Notes: generated by a model from the letters alone, not told the origin. Positions 1-8,010 are shown, counted from the stretch's first letter. The stretch is DNA of 64,000 bases from JAMLHH01 sp964653095 (GCA_964653095.1 CAZZEH010000008.1:1-64000), one strand, 5' to 3'. Numbers and translations are program-made.

Positions 1-1
1 T

Positions 2-301
2 TTGTATGGAAAAGGTGTATTGGATATTGGGAGTAAGAAATATGAGGTTTCACTCTCATATTCTCCTTTCCATAAGTATAGGTACGACAGAATATATATT
101 AAGGACTCAGCCATAAAATACGATAATAGAATTCATGTATATGGAGATTTGTCACTATGCCTTTATCATCCAACTATTGATAAACCAGTATTTAAAACAA
201 TTTCTTTGTGTAGAGTGATTCCTTGGATTAGTGAATGGATTATTTTTTATGAACAATGGAGAAAATATGGTGTATGGCTTGGTCGAGAAATAAAACATTA
301 G
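2..301 (+). CDS. E2-like (ubiquitin-conjugating fold) protein, CBASS type, 5' truncated
   Basis: The reading frame is open at the left window edge, so the N-terminus is missing; the 99 visible residues are the C-terminal part. They end with a pattern I recognise from the short E2-like proteins of type II CBASS anti-phage operons: HVYGD, then SLCLYHP with the candidate catalytic cysteine in LCLY, then IPWISEW, then FYEQW and a final GVWLGREIKH. In that family the E2 helps conjugate the cGAS-like nucleotidyltransferase to a target and so primes defence. The partner nucleotidyltransferase and effector would have to lie to the left, outside the window; nothing downstream belongs to such an operon. 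The frame happens to begin with a TTG codon, which is not evidence of a true start. Assignment is by motif recognition only. Confidence 0.6.
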   Translation: MYGKGVLDIGSKKYEVSLSYSPFHKYRYDRIYIKDSAIKYDNRIHVYGDLSLCLYHPTIDKPVFKTISLCRVIPWISEWIIFYEQWRKYGVWLGREIKH

Positions 302-406
302 TTGTTTTTTCCTTTTCTTTCGTATGTTTTTCGCTTTTGGGGTGCATTCTGTGTGTCTAATTTAGCTCAAAGCATTATTATCACTACACTTGTAAAGTTT
401 TGTATT

Positions 407-432
407 GGAAAATAATTCAATAATTATTTTCC
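407..432. other. Perfect 11-bp inverted repeat (hairpin)
   Basis: Two 11-base arms (407-417 and 422-432) are perfectly complementary around a 4-base loop. The arms are A/T-rich with GG/CC at the base. It lies after the E2-like gene and 29 bases before the transposase start. It could terminate the E2 transcript, although there is no clear T-run, or be a structured end recognised by the transposase. Confidence 0.5.
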
Positions 433-749
433 GATATTCAATCCACCGTTAATAATGGTGTATGGCAAAATCACCCGGACAGAAATATTCAGATTCTTCC
501 CGGCGTATGCCCAAATGGGATTATTCCGGCTACGGGTATTATTTCCTGACCATCGTGGTGCAGGACAGAAAACATTATTTGGGGAAAATTGAAAACAACG
601 AAATGATTTTATCGGACTGGGGTAAAATCGTTCACGATGAATTTATGAAATCATTCGAAATCAGAAATGAATTGATTTTGGACGAATATATTTTCATGCC
701 GAATCATATCCATATGATCGTCATCATCGATAAACCGAAAAATGATTAT

Positions 750-930
750 CCTGTAGGGATACACGNNNNNNNNNNNNNNNNNNNNNNNNNNNNNNNNNNN
801 NNNNNNNNNNNNNNNNNNNNNNNNNNNNNNNNNNNNNNNNNNNNNNNNNNNNNNNNNNNNNNNNNGCATTTCGACTCCCATCTCGGCTTCGCTCGATGTC
901 CGGCTCAATGACCTCCGTGCGTCCCTGCAT
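750..930. repeat. Inverted-repeat-bounded element, copy 1 (inside transposase, spans gap)
   Basis: The left end (CCTGTAGGGATACACG, 750-765) is followed by the N gap, then by a core shared with two other sites (866-912), then by a right end at 916-929 (CGTGCGTCCCTGCA) that is close to the reverse complement of the left end. It interrupts the transposase reading frame. Because of the gap the real size is unknown and several copies could be collapsed here. Confidence 0.75.
766..865. other. Assembly gap (100 N)
   Basis: Exactly 100 unknown bases, the conventional placeholder for a scaffold join of unknown length. It falls inside a repeated element, which probably explains the failed assembly. 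Proteins drawn across it contain only X and are not real. Confidence 0.98.
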
Positions 931-1204
931 CAAACCAACGATGCCCATAATCCCTAATTTTACAGGAAACCGAAATCAATATCGTCGTTTATGGCAGGAT
1001 TCAAATCGGCTGTCAATTCGAAAATTGATGATGATATTGATACCAAACAATTGGATATTCCAAAATTCAACAGGAACAATCATTTTTTCCAACCCAACTA
1101 TCACGACCACGTAATCAGGGACGTCAACGAATACAATCGTATCAAAAATTATATACGAAACAATCCCAAAAATTGGAACGACGACGATATGAACGGATGA
1201 TTAT

Positions 1205-1286
1205 CCTGTAGGGATGCACGGCATTTCGACTCCCATCTCGGCTTCGCTCGATGTCCGGCTCAATGACCTCCGTGCATCTCCACAGG
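1205..1286. repeat. Inverted-repeat-bounded element, copy 2 (82 bp, complete)
   Basis: The ends CCTGTAGGGATGCACG (1205-1220) and CGTGCATCTCCACAGG (1271-1286) are reverse complements with two mismatches. They enclose the 48-bp core (1220-1267) that is identical to copies 1 and 3. The element lies four bases after the transposase stop. The bases just before it (ATGATTAT) also precede copy 1, so the repeated unit may start slightly further left. The size, the terminal inverted repeats and the position beside a RAYT transposase fit a REP/MITE-like non-autonomous element. Confidence 0.8.
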
Positions 1287-1298
1287 AAATAAAATGAA

Positions 1299-2645
1299 TT
1301 AATTCGAAATCATCTGTTCCAGAATAATGGTTTTCGGGAAAAGGATATTATTTTCGAGATGGACATGCAGCCAACAGTCGTTTTCAAATAGTTGCAGGTC
1401 TTTGTACAACAATTTTTGCGCTTCACAGGCATCTGCATCTAATTGATATCCGTTGGTGATTTTTCTGAACCGCTGTAAAAACACTCTGGTCTCATCGTGT
1501 TCCTCTTCCATCTTGCGGATACCACGAGCTATATCTCCGCCCGGACCGGCCTGTTTTTCACCTTTACGCAGCAGGTCAAGCATGTGATTAATCGCAGGGA
1601 ATAGCACGTCTTCTTCCTTGCTCATATGGACGATAAAATCTTTAATCATCGGTCCGACATTTTCTCCCAACTCTTTCAGATGCGGTTTGTCGGCACCGTG
1701 CGTCTTCCCAACCTCTTCGGCTACAGCTATGATGCGCTCCGCATTATCTTTCACGTATTGGTGATGAGTTTTCAGGATATAATTGGTCAAAAAAGCCATT
1801 CCCCAGTGGTAATAATCTTTAGACGGTACGACTTCGGAAAAATCCAATTCTGCATCAGTTAATTCTTTTCTCAAATCCGTCTCTGAGATGCCGGCAGCAT
1901 TACACACTTCTGTAAGGGATTTATCGGCTTGCCATGCAAAATCCAGGTCGTGTTTTCTAAAAACTTTTGTCTTGCGAAAATCTTTTGCCACTATGGTACG
2001 AACCGTTTCGGGTGCATCTGCAGGGAAAAGAATACCGTCGTGAAAATCTGGGGCAGAGGGCATTTCGACTCCCATCTCGGCTTCGCTCGATGTCCGGCTC
2101 AATGACGTCTGTCCGCTCAATGAACTTTGTCCGCCCTCACTTTGATCACTAATTACCTTTTTACCGATTCTGATATTAAAGAAATCCGGCCCTTGTGTAA
2201 TATACTCCCAGATAAAGGTATCGCCTTCCGAACCTGACAACTTATAGTACAGCGGTTTGGGGTCGTGGTCATTGTGCAGGATGAAGGTTTCACCTTCTTT
2301 CAAATCATTAAAGGTTTTCATAATGGTCTGAAACTTCACCGCAGGGTCTAATGAAACTCCGTCTAACACATACTCGTCCGTATCTTCCTCCTCTTCAGAA
2401 GTTTCCACCGGCTTTTTCGCTATTCTGATTTTAAATAAGTCCGGACCTTTCTCTAAATACTCCCAAGTAAAAATATCACCGTGCTCTCCATTAAGATGAT
2501 AATAGAGCGGTTTGGGATCGTGATCATTGATTAGGATAAACCCTTCGCCCGCTTTTAAATTGTCAAAGGTTTGATTGATGGTTTGAAATTTCACTGCCGG
2601 AGACAAAGTTGTTCCGTCCAATATTTTATCTGTGTGTTCACTCAT
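1299..2645 (-). CDS. DUF2249-DUF2249-ScdA_N-hemerythrin protein (iron-centre repair, RIC-like)
   Basis: 448 residues. Two tandem DUF2249 domains (about 7-80 and 90-165) are recognisable from the repeated motif NDHDPKPLYY. A Ser/Gly/Glu-rich linker follows (about 166-200), then an ScdA_N-like segment (about 203-255) and a hemerythrin-like bundle. Candidate iron ligands are seen in THHQYV, VHMSKEEDVLFP, EEEHDE and WLHVHLENN. Proteins of this RIC/YtfE/ScdA type repair nitrosatively or oxidatively damaged iron centres in the cytoplasm. The ScdA_N segment reads HDLDFAWQADKSL and lacks the paired cysteines usual for the domain. The linker is encoded by a dispersed DNA repeat (2059-2106). The gene stands alone with its own promoter upstream. 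Confidence 0.8.
   Translation of the reverse strand: MSEHTDKILDGTTLSPAVKFQTINQTFDNLKAGEGFILINDHDPKPLYYHLNGEHGDIFTWEYLEKGPDLFKIRIAKKPVETSEEEEDTDEYVLDGVSLDPAVKFQTIMKTFNDLKEGETFILHNDHDPKPLYYKLSGSEGDTFIWEYITQGPDFFNIRIGKKVISDQSEGGQSSLSGQTSLSRTSSEAEMGVEMPSAPDFHDGILFPADAPETVRTIVAKDFRKTKVFRKHDLDFAWQADKSLTEVCNAAGISETDLRKELTDAELDFSEVVPSKDYYHWGMAFLTNYILKTHHQYVKDNAERIIAVAEEVGKTHGADKPHLKELGENVGPMIKDFIVHMSKEEDVLFPAINHMLDLLRKGEKQAGPGGDIARGIRKMEEEHDETRVFLQRFRKITNGYQLDADACEAQKLLYKDLQLFENDCWLHVHLENNILFPKTIILEQMISN
2059..2106. repeat. 48-bp dispersed repeat core, copy 3, in frame inside a coding gene
   Basis: These 48 bases are identical to the core of the two elements at 866-912 (47 bases visible there) and 1220-1267. 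Here the terminal inverted repeats are absent and the core is read in frame by the hemerythrin gene, giving SRTSSEAEMGVEMP in its interdomain linker. Just beside it (2107-2145) shorter degenerate copies of the motif TCATTGAGC with GGACA repeat at about 17-base spacing. Confidence 0.9.
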
Positions 2646-2697
2646 TATAAATTGTTTTATAGATAAAACGGCTACAGAAACCGTCTATTTTATAAAA

Positions 2698-2730
2698 CAA
2701 AGTTATCGTAATCTCACTAGACATCTGAAA
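2698..2730 (-). promoter_or_regulatory. Bacteroidota-type promoter for the hemerythrin gene
   Basis: On the minus strand TAACTTTG (2698-2705) matches the -7 consensus TAnnTTTG exactly. TTTC (2727-2730) stands 21 bases upstream as a near match to the -33 TTTG. The predicted start is about 45 bases before the ATG. A small ACGG/CCGT hairpin (about 2668-2684) lies in the leader. Confidence 0.6.
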
Positions 2731-2832
2731 ATATTGTGCATTTTCATTGTCATAAAAAAATATTTCTTTTCAAAACACCTTTAAATCTGGATAATGTATT
2801 GGAAAATCTATTCCGAAACAAAATTTATTCTG

Positions 2833-3753
2833 TCAGTCTTCTTTTTCCTTTATACTTCCTGCAGTAAGGTGTTTGAGATAGACAAGTTCTTTTTCTGTAA
2901 GATATCGCCATTTCCCTCTTGGAAGATTTTTCTTACTTAATCCCGCATAAGAAACTCTGTCCAGATTTTTTACCTCATAACCCAAGTGTTCAAAAATCCT
3001 TCTTACGATACGATTTTTTCCGCTATGGATGGCCACTCCAATGAATCGCGCATCTACCTGAGGTTCTGTAATGTCAATTTCATCTACTTTAATAAAACCA
3101 TCTTCCAATATCACACCTTCACGTATCGCAATTAAATCTTCTATTTTTATAGGTCTGGTCAGTTCTACTAAATATACTTTTGTCACATTTGTACTGGGGT
3201 GCGATAAGTGCTGAGTTAAATCCCCGTCATTGGTAATTAAAAGTAATCCCGTCGTATTTCTGTCTAAACGACCGACAGGATACAGTCTTTCGCCCTGAGT
3301 TGCTTTACTGATTAGCTGCATGACAGTTTTTCGGCCTCTCTCATCTGAAGTCGTAGTAATAAAATTCTTTGGTTTATTCAATAAAACATATATCTTTTTA
3401 TCCCGGACTACTCGCTCTCCATTATAAAGTACAATGTCATCAGGTTTAACTTTAAAGCCCATTTCAAGAATAACTTTGCCGTTTACCTGAACCAAGCCCT
3501 CCTGAATTAATTCATCGGCCTTCCTCCTGGAGCAAATTCCGGCATTGGCAATAAATTTATTCAGTCTCACTTCATCGGTTTGCTTTGGAGCTGGTTTCGA
3601 AACGACCTGTCTGTCGGGCTGCTTCACCTGAGGCATCCCCTTGAGTTTAGGAACAGGCACCTTGCCAATATCCCGAACACGATTGGAACCTTTCCCTGAT
3701 TTGGAAGTGGCTTGATTTGATTTAGTTTTCCTGAATGATTTCTTCCTGCTCAC
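2833..3753 (-). CDS. rluB: 23S rRNA pseudouridine synthase (RluB/RsuA family)
   Basis: 306 residues. A basic, probably disordered N-terminal tail (1-60) is followed by an S4 RNA-binding domain (about 62-110, RLNKFIANAGICSRRKADEL) and the RsuA-type pseudouridine synthase domain. The catalytic aspartate lies in GRLDRNTTGLLL (Asp164). The conserved NRIVRRIFEHLGYEV segment is also present. The family isomerises a specific uridine in the large-subunit rRNA; the exact target is inferred. The start overlaps the end of scpB by 32 bases, so the two genes are co-transcribed and probably translationally coupled, a common arrangement. Confidence 0.88.
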   Translation of the reverse strand: MSRKKSFRKTKSNQATSKSGKGSNRVRDIGKVPVPKLKGMPQVKQPDRQVVSKPAPKQTDEVRLNKFIANAGICSRRKADELIQEGLVQVNGKVILEMGFKVKPDDIVLYNGERVVRDKKIYVLLNKPKNFITTTSDERGRKTVMQLISKATQGERLYPVGRLDRNTTGLLLITNDGDLTQHLSHPSTNVTKVYLVELTRPIKIEDLIAIREGVILEDGFIKVDEIDITEPQVDARFIGVAIHSGKNRIVRRIFEHLGYEVKNLDRVSYAGLSKKNLPRGKWRYLTEKELVYLKHLTAGSIKEKED

Positions 3754-4294
3754 CTATTTGATTTTCTGTTTGTGTCAATTCTTTTAAACGGGGAAGCTCT
3801 TCTAAATTATTAATACCAAAATAGTCCAGAAAAAAACCTGTTGTCCCGTATAGCAAAGGTTTTCCGACCTCAGAACTTCTCCCTTTCAGCTCCACTAAAT
3901 CTCTCTCCATAAGTTTCTGTACAGTATAATCACTGCTCACTCCTCGTATCAGATCAATTTCTGATTTAGTAACAGGCTGTCTATATGCAATTATTGCAAG
4001 AGTTTCCAAAGCAGCTTTAGTCAACTTTTTAATGGTATTCCTTTGTAAAAAAGATGCAATAAGTGAGTGATAATCAGTTTTGGATTTAAATAAATAACCT
4101 CCACCTATTTTAAAAATTCCAAAAGGAGAATCCTGTATTTCATAACTGTTAATTGACTCTTCTATACAAGAAAGAATTTCGTCAACAGAGTATTCCAGCC
4201 CGTAACGATTCGTCATAAAGGCTGTAATATCTTCAGCCGTGACCGGTTCTTCGGCACTGAACAGGATTGCTTCTATCTGAGCCTTAAGGTTCAT
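3722..4294 (-). CDS. scpB: Segregation and condensation protein B
   Basis: 190 residues, near the family's usual length. Two winged-helix domains are expected. Diagnostic segments are the N-terminal IEAILFSAEEPVT and the central LAIIAYRQPVTKSEIDLIRG, followed by the GKPLLYGTT strand. ScpB with ScpA and SMC forms the bacterial condensin that compacts and separates chromosomes; scpA and smc are not in this window. First gene of a two-gene unit with rluB, starting just downstream of the ATP synthase operon terminator. Confidence 0.92.
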   Translation of the reverse strand: MNLKAQIEAILFSAEEPVTAEDITAFMTNRYGLEYSVDEILSCIEESINSYEIQDSPFGIFKIGGGYLFKSKTDYHSLIASFLQRNTIKKLTKAALETLAIIAYRQPVTKSEIDLIRGVSSDYTVQKLMERDLVELKGRSSEVGKPLLYGTTGFFLDYFGINNLEELPRLKELTQTENQIGEQEEIIQEN

Positions 4295-4305
4295 ATTGAC
4301 TAAAG

Positions 4306-4350
4306 ATATAAAAACAAAATTCCGGACAGTAATTTTGCTATCCGGAATTT
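4306..4350 (-). terminator. Intrinsic terminator of the ATP synthase operon
   Basis: Perfect 10-bp arms AAATTCCGGA (4317-4326) and TCCGGAATTT (4341-4350) enclose a 14-base loop. On the minus strand the stem is followed by a T-rich run (TTGTTTTTAT). It begins 16 bases after the atpG stop. Confidence 0.8.
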
Positions 4351-4365
4351 ATATTACATTAAAAT

Positions 4366-5253
4366 TTATTGTGCTGAAAGTGCTGCAGCTCCGCTCACAA
4401 TCTCAGAAAGCTCTGTTGTAATCGCGGCCTGACGAGCTCTGTTGTACATAATGCTCAACTCTTTCAACAATTCATTGGCATTTTCAGTTGCTTTGTCCAT
4501 TGCCGTCATTCTCGCACCATGTTCAGAAGCATTCGAATCCAAAAGATAGCGGAAAAATTGCGTCTTAAGGATGTTTGGCGTCAAAGATTCTACAATTTCT
4601 TCCTTGCCCGGTTCAAAAATATAATCCGCGCTTGTTGTGGTATCTTGATCTGATGTATTAGTCTTAATAGGTAAAAATTGTTCTGCTGACGGGAATTGCG
4701 CCGCCGCATTTTTAAACATATTATATACTACATCTATTCTGTCATACTCTCCGTTTTCATATAATGCCATCAGATACTCTGCTACTTTCGCACTGTTCTC
4801 AAAAGAGAGATTGTTGAAAGTATTCATAAACTCAGTGTTTTTATATCCCTGGAAAGTTTTGAATCCGTCAAGACCTTTTTTGCCTATAAACAGTAATTCT
4901 ACGTCTCCTTTGCTATTCAGTTCAGAATATTGTTCTTCTATTACGTTTCTCGTCAGTTTGATTACATTCGCATTAAATCCTCCGCACAATCCTTTATCTC
5001 CCGTGACAACCACAATAAGAACTTTATTCAACTCTCTTTTTTCTGCCAGGCTCAAATTAATTTCTCCCTGAAGACTGCTGACAATATTACTTAAAACGCT
5101 GTTTAGCTGATCTGCGTACGGACGTATCTGTACAATTCTGTCTGTAGCACGTCTCAATTTGGAAGCAGACACCATCTTCATCGCATTTGTAATTTGCATC
5201 GTCGATTTTACGGATGCAATTCTACCCCTGACTTCTTTAAGATTTGCTGCCAT
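4366..5253 (-). CDS. atpG: ATP synthase F1 subunit gamma
   Basis: 295 residues. The N-terminal helix (LKEVRGRIASVKSTMQITNA) and the C-terminal helix (RARQAAITTELSEIVSGAAA) that form the rotating coiled-coil shaft are both clear, with GDKGLCGGFN in the globular part. It couples rotation of the c ring to conformational change in alpha3-beta3. Last gene of the operon, 23 bases after atpA and before the terminator. The genes for beta and epsilon do not follow, as is common in Bacteroidota. Confidence 0.95.
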   Translation of the reverse strand: MAANLKEVRGRIASVKSTMQITNAMKMVSASKLRRATDRIVQIRPYADQLNSVLSNIVSSLQGEINLSLAEKRELNKVLIVVVTGDKGLCGGFNANVIKLTRNVIEEQYSELNSKGDVELLFIGKKGLDGFKTFQGYKNTEFMNTFNNLSFENSAKVAEYLMALYENGEYDRIDVVYNMFKNAAAQFPSAEQFLPIKTNTSDQDTTTSADYIFEPGKEEIVESLTPNILKTQFFRYLLDSNASEHGARMTAMDKATENANELLKELSIMYNRARQAAITTELSEIVSGAAALSAQ

Positions 5254-5276
5254 TTAACTGCTTTTTGAATATAAAT

Positions 5277-6854
5277 TTATGCGTAAGATGATTCCATTTC
5301 TTTTGCAAGTGCCTCTACCTTCGCTACTGATTCATCAGAAAGTTTACCATTTCTGAAATCTTCCAGTGCTTCTGGATGTTTGGCTTCTAATCTGTTTAGG
5401 AAATCCTCCTCAAACTGGCGCACTTTGCTTACTGCCACGTTTCTCAATAATCCTTTAGAACCCAAATAGATAATGGCGACCTGTTTCTCAACTGTCATAG
5501 GAGAAAACTGAGCCTGTTTCAGAATTTCTACGTTACGCTTTCCTTTTTCCAAAACCGCTGATGTAGCGGCATCCAAATCTGAACCGAATTTTGAGAAAGC
5601 TTCAAGCTCTCTATACTGTGCCTGGTCTAATTTTAATGTACCGGCAACTTTTTTCATGGATTTAATTTGAGCATTACCTCCCACACGGGATACAGAAATA
5701 CCCACGTTAATAGCCGGGCGAATACCTGCGTTAAACAAGTTAGACTCCAGGAAAATTTGACCGTCCGTAATAGAAATTACGTTAGTCGGAATATATGCGG
5801 ACACGTCACCGGCCTGAGTTTCGATAATCGGAAGTGCGGTCAGCGAGCCTCCGCCTTTTACCAACGGTCTGATGGATTCCGGCAAGTCGTTCATTGACTG
5901 TGCAATCTCCTGCTTGGCATTAATTTTTGCTGCTCTCTCCAATAAACGGGAGTGTAAATAAAACACGTCCCCAGGATATGCTTCACGTCCCGGCGGTCTT
6001 CTCAACAGAAGAGAAACCTCACGATAAGCCACTGCCTGCTTAGATAAATCGTCGTAGATAATAAGTGCCGGACGGCCTGTGTCACGGAAAAATTCTCCAA
6101 TTGCACAGCCTGCAAACGGAGCGTAAAATTGTAAAGGCGCCGGATCGGCAGCTGAAGCGGAAACTACTACAGTATATGCCATCGCTCCATTTTCCTCCAA
6201 GGTTTTTACAATACCTGCCACCGTAGATGCTTTCTGTCCACAAGCTACATATATACAATAAACAGGCTCTCCTTTATCATAAAACTCTTTCTGATTGATG
6301 ATGGTATCTATTGCAATGGCAGTTTTACCTACCTGACGGTCACCAATAATAAGTTCTCTCTGCCCTCTTCCTATCGGAATCATGGCATCAATTGATTTTA
6401 TACCTGTTTGGAGCGGCTCGTTCACCGGTTGTCTGTAAATGACACCCGGAGCCTTACGTTCGATAGGCATGGCGTAGGTTTCACCCGCAATAGGTCCTTT
6501 ACCGTCAATAGGCTGACCGAGCGTATCAACTACCCGCCCCAACATGCCTTCGCCCACGTTTATAGAAGCAATTTGTCCGGTACGCTTTACAATGTCTCCT
6601 TCTTTGATTTCTTCGGAAGGTCCCATCAGTACTACTCCGACGTTATCTTCTTCTAAGTTAAGTGCAATTGCTTTTTGTCCATTATGGAATTGTACCAACT
6701 CACCGGCCCTTACTTCTGTAAGTCCATATACTCTGGCAATACCGTCACCCACCTGCAATACCGTACCTACTTCTTCCAATTGAGTAGCTGTATCTATATT
6801 GGTCAACTGCTGCCTAAGTATAGCTGAGATTTCATCTGGTCTTACCTCTACCAT
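5277..6854 (-). CDS. atpA: ATP synthase F1 subunit alpha
   Basis: 525 residues, full length. Beta-barrel N-terminal domain, then the nucleotide-binding domain with the P-loop GDRQVGKTA (around residue 170) and the alpha-subunit signature PAINVGISVSRVGG, then the C-terminal helical domain. It forms the non-catalytic nucleotide sites of the F1 hexamer. It lies between atpH (23-base spacing) and atpG. Very highly conserved, no anomalies. Confidence 0.97.
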   Translation of the reverse strand: MVEVRPDEISAILRQQLTNIDTATQLEEVGTVLQVGDGIARVYGLTEVRAGELVQFHNGQKAIALNLEEDNVGVVLMGPSEEIKEGDIVKRTGQIASINVGEGMLGRVVDTLGQPIDGKGPIAGETYAMPIERKAPGVIYRQPVNEPLQTGIKSIDAMIPIGRGQRELIIGDRQVGKTAIAIDTIINQKEFYDKGEPVYCIYVACGQKASTVAGIVKTLEENGAMAYTVVVSASAADPAPLQFYAPFAGCAIGEFFRDTGRPALIIYDDLSKQAVAYREVSLLLRRPPGREAYPGDVFYLHSRLLERAAKINAKQEIAQSMNDLPESIRPLVKGGGSLTALPIIETQAGDVSAYIPTNVISITDGQIFLESNLFNAGIRPAINVGISVSRVGGNAQIKSMKKVAGTLKLDQAQYRELEAFSKFGSDLDAATSAVLEKGKRNVEILKQAQFSPMTVEKQVAIIYLGSKGLLRNVAVSKVRQFEEDFLNRLEAKHPEALEDFRNGKLSDESVAKVEALAKEMESSYA

Positions 6855-6877
6855 GGTTATATCTTTTATTTTGTTTT

Positions 6878-7420
6878 TTAATTGTATATCAATTCGTTCG
6901 CAATATTGCTAAGTTTATTTCTTACACTGGCATCGTAAACTTTATTTCCCAAGTCCACTATGAAGCCACCAAGAATATTTTTATCTGTTTCAGATTGAAT
7001 AATAAGCTTTTTGTCTCCGACTTTAGATTTAATTACTTTTCTGATTAACTGCTCGGTCTGTTCATCCATAGGAATAGCAGTCGTAATTTTAACCTCTAAA
7101 ATATCGTGATTCTCATTGTATAGCTTTCTGAAAAACGAAGCAGTCTCACCGAGATAGCCTTCTCTGTTGTTCTGTATAAGCAAACGAATAAATGCATTGG
7201 TCTCCGGAGATATTTTATTCCCGAAAATCTGATTCAGTGCATTTGCTTTTTTAATTTTATTGATAATAGGATTTCTCAAAAACAGCTTGAGGTCTCTGGA
7301 GTTATCTACGGTTTTGCTAATAAGCTCCATATCCTGACTGACAACTTCTATTTTATCTTTAGAAGTCGCCTCATCATACAGAGCCTTCGCGTATCTTTTT
7401 GCTAATTTTTCAGCCGACAT
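6878..7420 (-). CDS. atpH: ATP synthase F1 subunit delta
   Basis: 180 residues. The OSCP/delta family is recognised by the N-terminal LAKRYAKALYDEA and the C-terminal strand NILGGFIVDLGNKVYDASVRNKL. Delta ties the top of F1 to the peripheral stalk made by subunit b. Position and length are standard; it begins 9 bases after atpF. Confidence 0.93.
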   Translation of the reverse strand: MSAEKLAKRYAKALYDEATSKDKIEVVSQDMELISKTVDNSRDLKLFLRNPIINKIKKANALNQIFGNKISPETNAFIRLLIQNNREGYLGETASFFRKLYNENHDILEVKITTAIPMDEQTEQLIRKVIKSKVGDKKLIIQSETDKNILGGFIVDLGNKVYDASVRNKLSNIANELIYN

Positions 7421-7429
7421 GTCAAGAAC

Positions 7430-7936
7430 TTAGTTTAATTTTTCAACTAAATCTGAAATAAGTTTCTGATGGTCTTTTGAATCGGATAGCTCTCTTTCGA
7501 TAACTTTTTCTGCTATCTGAATGGCCATTTTACTTACTTCCTTTTTTACCTCCAAAACAGCAGATTCTTTTTGCTTTTGAATTTCTTCTCTTGCTTCTGC
7601 TATAATTTTGGTTGCTTCTTCCTTCGCCTTTGTCTGTGCACTGCTCTCTATAGAAGCTTTCAGTTCTCTTGCTTCTTTTAAGATTTGTGAGGCTTCCTGC
7701 TGTGCCTGTCTTACAGCAGCCTGATTGTCTGCCTGCATTTGCAGCATTTCTTCCTTAGCTTTTTTAGCACTGGCCAATGCTTCATCTATTGACTCTTCTC
7801 TTGACTTGATAGCATTTACAATAGGCTTGAAAGCAAACTTTCCTGCTAAGAACCAAAAAAGGAGAAAACAGACAGTAGTCCAAAAGACCAGTCCAATATT
7901 TGGAGTTATCAACTCCATTGCATCGAAAAGCAACAT
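7430..7936 (-). CDS. atpF: ATP synthase F0 subunit b
   Basis: 168 residues. One N-terminal membrane helix (NIGLVFWTTVCFLLFWFLAG) is followed by a long charged Ala/Glu/Lys-rich coiled coil, the peripheral stalk. A second ATG at codon 7 is an alternative start; the first was kept because the extra residues are short and unproblematic. It lies between atpE and atpH and is preceded by a stem-loop. Confidence 0.93.
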   Translation of the reverse strand: MLLFDAMELITPNIGLVFWTTVCFLLFWFLAGKFAFKPIVNAIKSREESIDEALASAKKAKEEMLQMQADNQAAVRQAQQEASQILKEARELKASIESSAQTKAKEEATKIIAEAREEIQKQKESAVLEVKKEVSKMAIQIAEKVIERELSDSKDHQKLISDLVEKLN

Positions 7937-7967
7937 ATATTCGAATTATTTAGGTCTCAAAATAAAT

Positions 7968-7991
7968 GGGGGATTTTTAAAGACATCCCCC
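7968..7991 (-). promoter_or_regulatory. Intra-operon stem-loop between atpE and atpF
   Basis: A perfect 7-bp G/C-rich stem (GGGGGAT at 7968-7974, ATCCCCC at 7985-7991) with a 10-base loop lies in the 74-base space between atpE and atpF. No T-run follows on the minus strand, so it looks like a partial attenuator or a 3' stabilising hairpin rather than a full terminator. It would let the c-subunit message accumulate above its neighbours. Confidence 0.55.
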
Positions 7992-8010
7992 TAAATCTTT
8001 GTTTCGCTTA

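Larger units (their letters stand above)
462..1200 (+). pseudogene. REP-associated tyrosine transposase (IS200/IS605-like Y1 family), disrupted
   Basis: Two parts of one transposase are visible. The N-terminal part (462 to about 749) contains the family start (YFLTIVVQDR) and the HUH metal-binding motif in MPNHIHMIV. The C-terminal part, in another frame from 958 to the stop at 1198-1200, carries SISSFMAGFKSAV, then NYHDHVIRD and YNRIKNYIRNNP, where the catalytic tyrosine of Y1 transposases normally lies. A repeat element and a 100-N scaffold gap sit between them, so the true insert length and relative frame cannot be judged. A stop at 955-957 closes the C-terminal frame on its left. Proteins of this family usually cut and paste single strands at hairpin-forming REP sequences. 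The gene is most likely broken, but misassembly at the gap is an alternative. Confidence 0.8.

Noticed and set aside
651..948. Minus-strand frames across the N gap
   Set aside because: They consist mainly of X and of the repeat core read on the other strand; no protein support.
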